Part shown: piece by piece, positions 5,626 to 13,675 of the stretch
How positions within the stretch are numbered: position 1 is the first letter of the stretch
Layout of the letters: each line of letters starts with the position of its first letter
Assembly (NCBI GenBank): GCA_002371295.1
Contig: DFGZ01000179.1
Coordinates: forward strand, 1 to 15,372
Length of the DNA: 15,372 nt
Direction of reading: 5' to 3'
Source of the DNA: Oribacterium sp. UBA3737
Lineage (GTDB): Bacteria > Bacillota_A > Clostridia > Lachnospirales > Lachnospiraceae
Translations under genes and position numbers: made by a program
Notes under the pieces: model-generated
What the model was told of the DNA's origin: nothing
The model's input: the letters and a program-made list of their open reading frames with translations, nothing else
The model's database searches: none

Positions 5626-7965
5626 TTAAATAAAGTTAAGTTTTATCTTATCTTTAAGGGCACAAAGCCTAATCCTGTAGCAGGAGTGTTTCCAGGTCTC
5701 GCTAAGCCTTTCATCTGTGACAGGCAGTTCCTCCACTGTGACATCGGATACACCTCTTGCGATGATTCTTCCGATGCTTCCTACCTTTATACTGTAGCAG
5801 GGCTCAGAGCTGCCGGAGCTTCCTATGCCTTCTGTCCGCTCAGCCACCGGTTTCTCATAGGTGATGATGTTTTCCGTCATTTTGAACTTCCCGTCGTAAT
5901 GATCTTCCATGATAACTCCGCGGTCTCCTGGGGATGCTTCTTTCAATGTATCTGCCGCAACTTCTGAGTGCTTATGTAAAATCACGGAACGCTGCAGTTT
6001 TCCGTCGAGCCCCGGATATGCTTCCTTGAGCTCCATGCAAAGCTCTGAACGGTTTTCATCCATCCGGCAGGAAACATCGGTGGCTCGGTACTCCTCTCCG
6101 TCATGCTCCATGATGATATTACCCGCATCATCGAAAAAGGACGGGAGATTATGGTACTGGGACTGCATGGTCCAGATATCGTAACGGTCCTTTGAAAATG
6201 TCTTCTGAGTGTAGCTTCCTACTCCGAGATCGATGATGAAGGGCATATTGTCTTTGTAAAGAATGAAGCTTCCCGCGTCGTTATGGTTGTGGGAGTCGGC
6301 ATTGTCTCCGGCCTTCGCCGCAAGGACATAATGAGAATCACGGGTCACCATGAGACCTGTACTTGGGAACCATGCATCCTTACCTGTATTTGCTCCATCG
6401 CTGTAGGAGGCAACAAATGCACCGCTTTTAATGTTCCCGGATCCTGCAGAGAAGCTTCCTGAATTTACCTCACTTGACATCACCGCAATTTTTGCCCCGT
6501 CATGATCAGGGAATCTTTCAGCCTGCTCCATCATCTTCTCATGGCACCGGGCATTCAGAACATGATACCAGAGGTTCTCCTCCGAAGGATTCAGGCGTTC
6601 GTCCCAGGACTCGGCTCTGTAATCCTCTGCGGCAAAATTCATCATGGCAGTGTCATGAACGAAATCTCCGAAGAGATATTCTCTGGCCCCCCGCCTTCCG
6701 GCTCTTGGTGAGCAGTCCGCAAAGTTGACGTAATATTCTCCTCCCACATGGACCTTCATGATATATGTGGCGATGTTCCTGATTTTTTCACTGTCGGCAT
6801 CGAACTCCTGTTGAAAATCAGCAGGATGATGAGATGAGTTTTGATCACAGGATTTTGTGAGACCTGAGTTTTCGGAGATGCTTCTCAGTATGCTGAGGCA
6901 GCCGAAAAGACAGAGTCCCGCATGACTGTAATACTGGGCACCTTCATCGCAGCAGCCGTCCGGAGCATATTCCGAAAGGAAATGATGCACCGACTTCACC
7001 GCCGACTCGTAAATCCGTGAAAGCTCAGCTTCATCAGGATGCCAATGTCTCGTTCTCCAGTCAGGCGGCTCCACTCTTCCGGATTCATCGGAAAAGCGTT
7101 TGGACAGTTCCCGGGATGACACTGCACTGTTGCTGACAGATGAACAGGCACATGTTTCATCACTTTCTTGATAGCTGTTCTTTTCTTTCAGCGAAAGGTG
7201 CTTCTTAGCCTCGGACAGTGATGTTTCGTGACATATATGATCCTCACTGCTGTCCGGAATCTGACCTCTTAAGTTATTTCCTGTACCTCCTGCAGGCCGA
7301 GTGAAAGCGGTGAGAAGAACATTCTGTGTTATCCACGGAGTCCAGTTGCACATAGGCTCAAGTCCGTTTCCCATCCACCAGAAATGGAACCTGAGATACG
7401 GAGCTATGACCCGCTCATGAAGCGTGTTGTCGATCGCTGCGGATATAAAAGGACTTTCTGAGGCAAGCACCGGCCTAAGCATAGCTTCCGCAACTGAAAG
7501 GATGGCTGCCGTTTCCCCTGAAAAAAGATCCACTACCGGTCTTGAGCTGTCGGGGATGGTGAACTGTTTCGTATCTCTTATATAGCTGTTATGGGCAGGA
7601 AGACACCATGTGGTCTCACCAAGGATAAGATAGATCCCGTCTATTATCTTCCGGAGGAATCTGCCCTTTGCTTCTATACATTCTCCCATGACAAGGGAGG
7701 TGAGCATCCTTCGGCGTGTAAAGTATTTGCCCTCAAAAAAGGTTCTGTTCCCGTCATAAGAGAATCTGAGATAGTCAGACATCAGTATTTCAGGCCAGGG
7801 CTTTTGTAAGGCCTCTTCCGCAAGCTTCAGACGTTCATGCCGGTAATCTTCCGGCAGACTCTCCCAGAATGTACGGTTTTTGATATCCGGAAGACATAGC
7901 GGATCGAAGCCCGGATGATCCTGTGATAATTCCGGGCAGGTATTATTTTGTTTAGATGAAGTCAT
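5626..7965 (-). CDS. Heparinase II/III-family protein, putative polysaccharide lyase (779 aa)
   Basis: The protein has the two-part architecture of the family. The alpha/alpha-toroid (about residues 30-440) includes NWTPWITQNVLLTA (207-220) and PDGCCDEGAQYYSHAG (335-350). The heparinase II/III beta-sandwich begins near 515 and contains AGDNADSHNHNDAGSFILY (552-570) with the clustered histidines and DLGVGSYT. Such enzymes cleave uronic-acid polysaccharides by beta-elimination. No signal peptide is visible, so it probably acts on imported oligosaccharides in the cytoplasm. Odd features are an ~80-residue hydrophilic Ser/Glu-rich insertion (about 222-305) and a smaller one near 365-392, both in the toroid. 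An AGGAG ribosome binding site precedes ATG 7965-7963. It lies 66 nt downstream of the carbohydrate-binding-type gene, so probably one operon; the exact substrate is not determinable. Confidence 0.88.
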   Translation of the reverse strand: MTSSKQNNTCPELSQDHPGFDPLCLPDIKNRTFWESLPEDYRHERLKLAEEALQKPWPEILMSDYLRFSYDGNRTFFEGKYFTRRRMLTSLVMGECIEAKGRFLRKIIDGIYLILGETTWCLPAHNSYIRDTKQFTIPDSSRPVVDLFSGETAAILSVAEAMLRPVLASESPFISAAIDNTLHERVIAPYLRFHFWWMGNGLEPMCNWTPWITQNVLLTAFTRPAGGTGNNLRGQIPDSSEDHICHETSLSEAKKHLSLKEKNSYQESDETCACSSVSNSAVSSRELSKRFSDESGRVEPPDWRTRHWHPDEAELSRIYESAVKSVHHFLSEYAPDGCCDEGAQYYSHAGLCLFGCLSILRSISENSGLTKSCDQNSSHHPADFQQEFDADSEKIRNIATYIMKVHVGGEYYVNFADCSPRAGRRGAREYLFGDFVHDTAMMNFAAEDYRAESWDERLNPSEENLWYHVLNARCHEKMMEQAERFPDHDGAKIAVMSSEVNSGSFSAGSGNIKSGAFVASYSDGANTGKDAWFPSTGLMVTRDSHYVLAAKAGDNADSHNHNDAGSFILYKDNMPFIIDLGVGSYTQKTFSKDRYDIWTMQSQYHNLPSFFDDAGNIIMEHDGEEYRATDVSCRMDENRSELCMELKEAYPGLDGKLQRSVILHKHSEVAADTLKEASPGDRGVIMEDHYDGKFKMTENIITYEKPVAERTEGIGSSGSSEPCYSIKVGSIGRIIARGVSDVTVEELPVTDERLSETWKHSCYRIRLCALKDKIKLNFI

Positions 7966-8002
7966 AACAGCTCCTATGTAAAGTCGGTTTTCTTTGATTA
8001 GG

Positions 8003-8037
8003 TTAGTGTCAAAAGTTTATATCGGACTCGCTTAACG
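8003..8037. repeat. Dispersed short repeat, copy A
   Basis: AGTGTCAAAAGT (8005-8016), continuing TTATATCGGACTCGCTTAACGC, aligns with the copy at 15289 (AGTGGCAAAAGT, CGATATAGGACCGCTTCGCGC). Most positions match, with one 1-nt gap. Copy A overlaps the stop codon of the carbohydrate-binding-type gene and fills the gap to the heparinase gene. Confidence 0.6.
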
Positions 8038-8841
8038 CCATTCAGTCCCGGATGCCTCTGTTCCGAACACCTGTATCTGGGTAAGTGCCGGGAATGGACT
8101 TGGGTCTTGTGACTTGATAAGGCTTCCCAGAGTGAGCCATGTGACATTGTCCTCTGTTATCATAAATCTCTGAGCGCTTCCGTCCTCCCGCTTTTCAAGC
8201 TTGAGTATCTCCCTTTTTCCGTTTGAAAAGCTGACGGTTCCCTCTGTCCACCAGTTGTCATGAGGAAAGTCGCAGCGCTCATATATACGGATTTCCCGGA
8301 TGTTTACGGGACGGCCGAAATCAAGACGGAACTCTGCGTCATCTCTGCAGTTTATACCCCAGGATTCGTAGGGCCACTCTCCGTGGGAGCCGTGGGCAAT
8401 GTTTCCGTTTATGGCATTGGCGGCAGCAAAAACTGATTCACCGCGGGTTTCGATGTTGGCGCTGGCATGGGGATATACACCTGTATCGTCATGGGGATCA
8501 AAGCTGTTCTCCGAGAGATTTCTGTATATCATGACCTCATGTTTTTCTGCTTTTCTGATGAGTACTACATGGCGGTTTCCGTAGAAGGTAAGGGGATTAA
8601 GGTTCTCCTTCTTCTCATAAAAGGGAATCGGATAAAGAAGCTCCTCTTTGGTTATGTAAACCACGGAAGGAGTCAGTACGGCATCAAGCTGCATGACATA
8701 GAATCTTCCGGGCTCAAGGCCGTAAATATGTATCACATCTCCCTTTCTGTACTCACCGTCAAAGGACAGTACTGCTTCATCCTGTCCTTCCGCCGTGTAT
8801 TTAGGGATATGATCCCAATCGTTGTATATAGAAATATTCAT
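8032..8841 (-). CDS. Discoidin-like carbohydrate-binding-type protein (269 aa), partner of the heparinase-family gene
   Basis: I recognise no catalytic domain. Residues ~1-115 look like a small beta-rich domain (GDVIHIYGLEPGRFYVMQLD). Residues ~122-260 resemble an F5/8 type C (discoidin) beta-sandwich: HASANIETRGESVFAAANAI, NGNIAHGSHGEWPYESWGIN, AEFRLDFGRPVNIREIRIYE, and a closing LTQIQVFG strand. The 'SWG.n......l.ldFG..v.i.ei.iy' pattern is typical of carbohydrate-binding modules. There is no signal peptide or membrane segment. It is the first gene of a likely operon with the heparinase II/III-family gene 66 nt downstream, so a role in recognising the same polysaccharide is inferred. The GGGAGGAAGTA ribosome binding site decides ATG 8841-8839. 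Confidence 0.75.
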   Translation of the reverse strand: MNISIYNDWDHIPKYTAEGQDEAVLSFDGEYRKGDVIHIYGLEPGRFYVMQLDAVLTPSVVYITKEELLYPIPFYEKKENLNPLTFYGNRHVVLIRKAEKHEVMIYRNLSENSFDPHDDTGVYPHASANIETRGESVFAAANAINGNIAHGSHGEWPYESWGINCRDDAEFRLDFGRPVNIREIRIYERCDFPHDNWWTEGTVSFSNGKREILKLEKREDGSAQRFMITEDNVTWLTLGSLIKSQDPSPFPALTQIQVFGTEASGTEWR

Positions 8842-8857
8842 TACTTCCTCCCATAAT

Positions 8858-8898
8858 AAAAAAACTGTCCTTTTATAATGATAAAAGGACAGCTTTTT
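8858..8898. terminator. Bidirectional-looking terminator hairpin just ahead of the carbohydrate-binding-type gene
   Basis: CTGTCCTTTTAT (8865-8876) pairs perfectly with ATAAAAGGACAG (8881-8892), loop AATG. T-runs flank it on both strands (minus strand 8858-8864, plus strand 8894-8898). For the lipoprotein transcript it is a terminator. However, it ends only about 10 nt before the ribosome binding site of the next gene, so a transcript started upstream (possible extended -10, TGGTATTAA near 8898-8906 on the minus strand) would carry it at its 5' end as an attenuator or stabilising hairpin. Confidence 0.8.
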
Positions 8899-9020
8899 AA
8901 TACCATGTAAAATTTTTTCTAAATAATGTTAATTATTGTGCTTCCTGTGGAGACATAAGCCTGAAGAGTATCCGGTATTTCATCATCTTAGGCATCAGTC
9001 ATGGGGGCTGTACTTATACA

Positions 9021-10682
9021 TTAACCTGCAAAGATGATTCCGTCGAAGAGCTCTTCGATATCTGTACCGTCCACAGTCTGAGGCCAGTCGGAATTGTCAA
9101 TATAGATACGGGCATATCTTCCGTCCTCTGTTTCGGCGTCAACCCAGGCAGAACCATTGGTGCGCTTTGGCTTAAGGACAGTTCCCTTTGAAAGCTTCTC
9201 ATCCTTTCCGTTATCAATTCCATCACTTGTAAGTTCATCCATCACACTAAGGGTCAGATCCTTCTTAAGAGTGAGCTCATTGTCAGTCTTGATCCACCAC
9301 TCTTCTGTCTTCGGCTGAGGTCTTCCGTCCGAATCAAGCTCGTAATGACGGAAAATAGTGAAGGTGCTTAAAAGAGCGGATCTTGTGTACATGATGAAGT
9401 CCTCAGGGTCAGAAGGAGTTGTTGAATAGAAAGATCCATCCATACTATCCTCTACCTTTCTGGCCTTTTCGCCGTTCAGGTCATAGATGCTTGTGAATTC
9501 GTAATCATTGTCGGATTTGCTGCGTACATAGAGGAAAGCCTTGCCGTTCTCATACATAAGGTAAGGACTTACACCATAGGTATACATGATGGTATCCTTA
9601 AATTCCTTGCCGTCAAGTGAAATAGTGAGGTCATAGCAATCGTCCATGTATTCGCCCTGTGCAGTCTCACAATCAACCTTAAGTGCCTTTACGGATCCAT
9701 CGGCTGTCTTGAAGCTGTAAGGTGTGCTCATGCTCACTTCAAATGCATAGTTATCTGCTGTTTTGGTGAAACGAGGGTCAATCAGATCCTTGTAATCCTC
9801 AAAACTGAGTACGGCCTCCTTAGGTCCAACAGCGTATGGTGCGAGCTCATAAGCTGCAAAACTTACAACGAGTGAATCATAGGTGAGATTATATGTAAGT
9901 GACATACCGTCTATCTCATCATACATATCGCTGAGGGTGCCCTTGAGATCCGGATCGAACAGTTCTCTGTCAAGATCGGGATAATCCTCGTGAAGTTTTT
10001 TGTCAAGGGCATCAATGAAAGCATCCTTGTCAGTTACAACATCTGAAATCTTCAGGACCTCTCCTGTCTTTGAATCAATGTTGCGGCAATCAAAGCTTGT
10101 GTTTGGATGAGGTCCCATCATGTTGGTGTATATGGTATCAAAGATACTGAACACAACATCGTCGGAACGTGTGACCAGAGTATCCATGTCAACAGAATAA
10201 TAGTATTCGTATGAGTCCTCTGTATCCTTTTCAAAGTTATCGTCGTTCTCTGCAACCTCTCTGCACTCGTCTGTAAAGGTCTTAAAGGCATCCTGTTTGT
10301 CCTGATTGTAGCTTGAAAGGGCGTCGGACAGCTTTTCATAGAGACCCTGATACTCCAGGAATTCTCCGTCCTCGAAGAATCCAAGATTAATTGAAGGGTA
10401 ATGACCTATGGCAATAAGCCTTGAGTCAGACCCTGCATCAGGATCCTTGTAAATATAATCGAAATTGTACTTACGGTCATAGCTGAGCTGTTCGACGGTG
10501 TCGGAAGCTTCCGGTGCTTTCGTTTCAGCGGCAGCCGTGGTCTCTTCGACAGCAGTTGTTTCTTGAGCTGTTTCCGCTGTTGTGGATTCCGGAATCTCCG
10601 GAGTGGTCTGTGATCCGCAGCCTGAAACCAAAAGAGCCACAGACATGGCAAGAGCCATTCCGGATAAATGTTTTCTACTCAT
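9021..10682 (-). CDS. Secreted lipoprotein with DUF3298/RsiV-like domain (553 aa)
   Basis: The N-terminus MSRKHLSGMALAMSVALLVS-GC is a lipoprotein signal with the lipobox V-S-G-C22, so the protein should be anchored outside the cytoplasmic membrane. A Thr/Glu/Ala-rich linker runs to about residue 62. Residues ~80-310 resemble DUF4163/DUF3298 (RsiV-like) proteins: FSIFDTIYTNMMGPHPNTSF, then NIDSKTGEVLKISDVVTDKDAFIDAL. The C-terminal ~240 residues are acidic and beta-rich, and end in an SH3-like stretch (SKGTVLKPKRTNGSAWVDAE). No catalytic motif is visible. RsiV itself is a membrane anti-sigma factor that binds lysozyme, but this protein lacks the cytoplasmic anti-sigma part and no sigma gene is adjacent, so that role is not implied. 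The start is set by AGGAGGATAGATATT. The gene is apparently monocistronic. Confidence 0.85.
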   Translation of the reverse strand: MSRKHLSGMALAMSVALLVSGCGSQTTPEIPESTTAETAQETTAVEETTAAAETKAPEASDTVEQLSYDRKYNFDYIYKDPDAGSDSRLIAIGHYPSINLGFFEDGEFLEYQGLYEKLSDALSSYNQDKQDAFKTFTDECREVAENDDNFEKDTEDSYEYYYSVDMDTLVTRSDDVVFSIFDTIYTNMMGPHPNTSFDCRNIDSKTGEVLKISDVVTDKDAFIDALDKKLHEDYPDLDRELFDPDLKGTLSDMYDEIDGMSLTYNLTYDSLVVSFAAYELAPYAVGPKEAVLSFEDYKDLIDPRFTKTADNYAFEVSMSTPYSFKTADGSVKALKVDCETAQGEYMDDCYDLTISLDGKEFKDTIMYTYGVSPYLMYENGKAFLYVRSKSDNDYEFTSIYDLNGEKARKVEDSMDGSFYSTTPSDPEDFIMYTRSALLSTFTIFRHYELDSDGRPQPKTEEWWIKTDNELTLKKDLTLSVMDELTSDGIDNGKDEKLSKGTVLKPKRTNGSAWVDAETEDGRYARIYIDNSDWPQTVDGTDIEELFDGIIFAG

Positions 10683-10871
10683 AATATCTATCCTCCTATA
10701 CTAATGGCGTGAGCGTCTAAGTCTCATAACGGACCTTTACACGCACACAGTTTTTCGCAGACACACATGGTCTATACCAGGCGGTTCATACGGATTAGTT
10801 CTTAATTAATATACCATCAAATAAAAAATAAAAAAATAGAAGTTGTTTTAGAAATGATTACAAAAGAAGAA

Positions 10872-10918
10872 ATATCCGTTCACGAGGATATAGCCCGCAG
10901 CTCTGCGCCGCGGGCTAT
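10872..10918 (-). terminator. Tandem hairpin downstream of the chemoreceptor gene
   Basis: ATAGCCCGC (10890-10898) pairs with GCGGGCTAT (10910-10918). On the minus strand it is followed by a second short stem, GGATAT/ATATCC (10872-10891, sharing two bases), and then a T-rich stretch. The T-run is not immediate, so termination is probable and not certain. The 10683-10871 interval is an AT-rich leader of the lipoprotein gene with no other gene I can support. Confidence 0.6.
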
Positions 10919-10974
10919 TAAAGAAGGGGTATAAATATTTATGAAAGAGTGGATGTTAGGGTGCATCCGCTTTA

Positions 10975-11931
10975 TCACCTGTTGTTCATTCTTGATACCA
11001 GAGGCTCGATCTGCTCGAGAGCATTGTTCAGATCCTCGAAAACGAAGCCTTTCTTTGTGATGTTGGTCATCATGGTCTGGATATCGGCTTCAACCTTATC
11101 GTAGTAAACTGTGGAGTCTCTGACATTTGCAGCGACCATGTTAATGTTTCTGTTGCAGTCATCAAATACCTGAAGCATCTCCTTGTTGCCGTTTGCGATG
11201 TCATCCGAAACAGCGTTGATGCTGTCAACAACCGCATCGGTCTCATTGACCTGAGTCTGGGACTCGTTGATAGCTGCTCTGGTATTGATGATGGCATCCT
11301 TTAGCTTAAGGTTATTTGAATTAAGATCGTTCATGCTTCTGTCGATGGAACCAACGATCTCCTGTATGTTCTTGGAAAGCTTGTTTACCTCTGTGGCAAC
11401 AACTGCGAAGCCCTTTCCTGCCTGTCCGGCACGAGCCGCCTCAATGGAAGCATTGATAGCGAGGAGGTTTGTCTGGCTGGCTATTCTGTTGATGGCTCCC
11501 ACGTTCTTTGAAATTTCGGCGAAGCTCTTCTGGAACTCTTCAAAAACCTGCTCAACGGCTGAAATGGTCTCATAAACGTCATTGGACTTCTCTCTGACCA
11601 TGTCCATACTGTTGTGAGATTCATTGACGGTAGATGCCATCTTGGAGATAATGCTGTCAAATCTGTCCACGATCTCCTGAACCCTTGAAAACTGGGTCTG
11701 GAAAGAGCTTACTGAATCGGAAATATCATCGGATTTCTGACGCACTATGTCGAAGGAATCCTGAATGCCCTGAAGATCATCAGAGGTCTTGGTTTCCTCA
11801 TTCTGAAGCAGCATTTTCTGCTTGAGAGCATATTCACCTATAGAACGCAGGCCCTCGAGTTCGTCCGCACGGAAGGATCTGCCTGAGGAAACGCTTGAGG
11901 TATCCTGATTATTTTTTCCAAATGCAAACAT
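10975..11931 (-). CDS. Soluble methyl-accepting chemotaxis protein without sensor domain (318 aa)
   Basis: The protein is almost all coiled coil and contains the highly conserved MCP hairpin tip, [20 protein letters not shown] then [20 protein letters not shown] (about residues 147-186), which binds CheA and CheW. There are no transmembrane helices, HAMP, PAS or other sensory domain. The first ~45 residues are short and polar, and no CheR-tethering pentapeptide ends the protein (it ends MNNR). It is therefore a cytoplasmic signalling module needing an external input. The FIST gene lies 15 nt upstream in the same direction, the obvious input partner. An AGGAGGATATACG ribosome binding site precedes ATG 11931-11929. 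The family relays ligand signals to the flagellar motor through CheA/CheY. Confidence 0.95.
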   Translation of the reverse strand: MFAFGKNNQDTSSVSSGRSFRADELEGLRSIGEYALKQKMLLQNEETKTSDDLQGIQDSFDIVRQKSDDISDSVSSFQTQFSRVQEIVDRFDSIISKMASTVNESHNSMDMVREKSNDVYETISAVEQVFEEFQKSFAEISKNVGAINRIASQTNLLAINASIEAARAGQAGKGFAVVATEVNKLSKNIQEIVGSIDRSMNDLNSNNLKLKDAIINTRAAINESQTQVNETDAVVDSINAVSDDIANGNKEMLQVFDDCNRNINMVAANVRDSTVYYDKVEADIQTMMTNITKKGFVFEDLNNALEQIEPLVSRMNNR

Positions 11932-11946
11932 CGTATATCCTCCTTA

Positions 11947-13041
11947 TCAATCAAATACGGCAACGACCATGGTCTGGTTTACATGCTGGTTATCTACCTG
12001 TTCACCGCCTCCGATGTTTCCGATGTGCGGTCCCAACGAAGCCATATTCTGAAGAAGTGTTCCGAAAAAGCCATTACCGGTATACAGCAGATATCTGTAT
12101 ATGCAGTTTACGGATATGAGAAGCGAAGGCTTGCTGCCTTCCGACAGGATATCCCTGACGGTTTCTTTGTTAATGGCATCATAATCGTTTAACTGGAGAA
12201 TGGATACTGCATCGTTTACATTGAGTCTCTTAAAAAATGTCAATGAGTTTCCGTCCTTTAATTCCTTCTGTGATGCGATGAATACCTGATCACCTACTAT
12301 ACGACCGAAGGGGTGTTCAAGAACGCTGTCAACAACCTTGTCCACGGGCACCTGCATCTCATTGCTGTAGACATTGGCAACGGGACGGTGGTCAACTTCA
12401 AATACCTGCTTATCCTTAAGGTTTACTTTGGTTACCTTGTGCATAGGGTGACCATCCATAGCTCCGTAGGCAATTTCAGAATAAACTCTTACTTTTCCAC
12501 TGGTGTTCTTGATGAGCATATATGCACAGGCATCGGGATAAAGCTGTCCGTTTACAGTGACAGCGGGTGTGGCATTGGCAGCATAACCGAACTCTGTACC
12601 GCCGACCACATGAATTCCGGTTTCTCCCAGTGCGATGTTGAGTGTTGTTGTGAGACGCTCTTCATCATTTGTGCAATATTCAAGAAGGACTGTATTCTCT
12701 CTGTTTCCGTTTACAACACGGATACTATCCTTTAGTGAGGCAATGTCTGCGGCCGGGCAGGTTGAAAGAAATCTCATCACGCCGGCATCGAGCACTGCAT
12801 CACCGGTAATCGCTGTTACGACAAGATTGTGATCGGAATACTGTGTATTGTAATAGTTTATGCCGCTGACACCGATAGACTGTGCTCTGGGATATTTCTT
12901 TTTAAGGAGTGCCGATATCTCGGCAAGGCGATCATGATCAGTCATGATGATAAGACCGATAGGGTTGGATATATCACGAGTTGCTTCCTCAACAGCGGAC
13001 CTAGCATCATGATTTGAACTATAGCCTACTTTACTTTGCAT
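11947..13041 (-). CDS. FIST-domain sensory protein (FIST_N plus FIST_C, 364 aa)
   Basis: FIST proteins are small-molecule sensors, proposed to bind ligands such as amino acids, and are often attached to signalling outputs. The N-terminal domain (about residues 25-215) shows PIGLIIMTDHDR.AEISALLKKKYP and the glycine-rich ALGETGIHVVGGTEFGYAAN turn followed by NGQLYPDACAYMLI. The C-terminal domain (about 230-355) includes HPFGRIVGDQVFIAS and ends with SVNCIYRYLLYTG. No output domain, signal peptide or membrane segment is present, so it is a stand-alone cytoplasmic sensor. The sensor-less MCP begins 15 nt downstream, strongly suggesting one operon and physical partnership. A CAGGAGGTTTCT ribosome binding site fixes ATG 13041-13039. 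Transcription may be from a flagellar-sigma-like promoter near 13117. Confidence 0.88.
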   Translation of the reverse strand: MQSKVGYSSNHDARSAVEEATRDISNPIGLIIMTDHDRLAEISALLKKKYPRAQSIGVSGINYYNTQYSDHNLVVTAITGDAVLDAGVMRFLSTCPAADIASLKDSIRVVNGNRENTVLLEYCTNDEERLTTTLNIALGETGIHVVGGTEFGYAANATPAVTVNGQLYPDACAYMLIKNTSGKVRVYSEIAYGAMDGHPMHKVTKVNLKDKQVFEVDHRPVANVYSNEMQVPVDKVVDSVLEHPFGRIVGDQVFIASQKELKDGNSLTFFKRLNVNDAVSILQLNDYDAINKETVRDILSEGSKPSLLISVNCIYRYLLYTGNGFFGTLLQNMASLGPHIGNIGGGEQVDNQHVNQTMVVAVFD

Positions 13042-13116
13042 AGAAACCTCCTGAAAATGATGAGGGTGGATTGTATAATTAAACGCAAGACACCTTCACT
13101 GTAAATCACATACTTT

Positions 13117-13124
13117 CTATCGGC
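13117..13124 (-). promoter_or_regulatory. Possible sigma-28/SigD -10 element for the FIST-MCP operon
   Basis: The minus strand reads GCCGATAG, seven of eight bases of the flagellar sigma -10 consensus GCCGATAA, about 75 nt before the FIST ATG. The expected TAAA at 15 bp upstream is not clean (ATTA), in a very AT-rich stretch (13125-13200), so this is tentative. It would fit chemosensory genes. Nothing else recognisable lies in 13125-13256. Confidence 0.4.
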
Positions 13125-13256
13125 AGATTTAAATAAAAATAATACCTATTTTAAAAAATATTCACGTATTTTGGAAAAAATAAGGATATTTTGACCTGTT
13201 TTTTCAGGGCGATGCATAATTTTATAGGACAGGTATCGGTGTATACTGATTTTCGA

Positions 13257-13290
13257 ATCGAGTAGGGCGGATTTCATCCCCCCACTCGAT
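13257..13290. other. Strong isolated stem-loop between yjfB terminator and FIST operon
   Basis: ATCGAGT (13257-13263) pairs with ACTCGAT (13284-13290), and the stem continues inward GGG.GGAT/ATCC.CCC, closing on a 3-nt TTC loop (GAA on the minus strand). No T-run follows on either strand, so it is not a standard terminator. Its function is unknown. Confidence 0.55.
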
Positions 13291-13346
13291 GACGCGCTTA
13301 TCTTCAAATGAATACAAGTATTCGCCTGAAGGTCGTATCGCGCATG

Positions 13347-13385
13347 AAAAAAGACAGGCGTTCACTATCCCTGTGAACACCTGTC
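13347..13385 (-). terminator. Rho-independent terminator of the AIM24-yjfB operon
   Basis: GACAGGCGTTCAC (13353-13365) and GTGAACACCTGTC (13373-13385) form a 13-position stem with one mismatch and a 7-nt loop. A run of six T follows on the minus strand (13347-13352). Confidence 0.88.
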
Positions 13386-13409
13386 CTGTTTCTGACAAGA
13401 ACGGCTTTT

Positions 13410-13598
13410 TTATGCGATGGCATCAAAATTGGCGCCTAAATCGGGATTGGCCGACTGCTCAAGGAGCTTTATCATGTCAGCTCCGCCTGTTTCGGCCTGA
13501 TCCAGTACCTTTGAAAAAATGGCTGTGCCTATGGCAGTGGCCACCTTCTGCATGGAGTAATTAGCCGCAACTGTGGAAATGCTTGAAATAATATCCAT
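13410..13598 (-). CDS. yjfB: YjfB-family putative motility protein (62 aa)
   Basis: The sequence MDIISSISTVAANYSMQKVA runs on to TAIFSKVLDQAETGGADMIK and ends LEQSANPDLGANFDAIA. It matches the small YjfB family of flagellated Firmicutes in length (about 60), in the opening MDI, and in the closing 'mmEqSvnPhlG.niD' pattern. The molecular role of the family is not known; Bacillus yjfB is a SigD-regulon gene. I start at ATG 13598-13596; an earlier in-frame GTG (13631) and ATG (13610) lack ribosome binding sites. This ATG also has no good one of its own and lies 1 nt after the stop of a 20-codon ORF with an AAGGAG site, so translation is probably coupled. It is downstream of the AIM24 gene and followed by a terminator. 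Confidence 0.85.
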   Translation of the reverse strand: MDIISSISTVAANYSMQKVATAIGTAIFSKVLDQAETGGADMIKLLEQSANPDLGANFDAIA

Positions 13599-13599
13599 A

Positions 13600-13662
13600 T
13601 TAATACCCATTCCGCGGACAAGCCGCGGCACAAATAGTGCTGAAAGTTCTGCTTTCTTTCAC
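13600..13662 (-). CDS. Putative 20-codon leader ORF coupling AIM24 and yjfB translation
   Basis: GTG 13662-13660 follows AAAAAGGAG with 6 nt spacing and encodes MKESRTFSTICAAACPRNGY (20 residues). Its TAA is one base from the yjfB ATG (TAA-T-ATG). The mRNA includes a CCGCGG-CTTGT-CCGCGG hairpin inside the ORF just before the yjfB start. The AIM24 stop lies 13 nt upstream. No family is recognised. It is best read as a translational-coupling leader; chance is possible at this length. Confidence 0.45.
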   Translation of the reverse strand: MKESRTFSTICAAACPRNGY

Positions 13663-13675
13663 ACTATACTCCTTT

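Noticed and set aside
5557..5967. 136-codon plus-strand ORF over the heparinase 3' end
   Set aside because: It is antisense to well-supported coding sequence with conserved domain content, and has no ribosome binding site.
9021..10682. Reading the lipoprotein as an RsiV-type anti-sigma factor
   Set aside because: It has a lipobox rather than a transmembrane helix, no cytoplasmic anti-sigma segment, and no adjacent ECF sigma gene.
10854..10934. 26-codon plus-strand ORF beginning MITKEEISVHEDIARSS
   Set aside because: No ribosome binding site; it runs through the two hairpins downstream of the chemoreceptor gene and is more likely chance.
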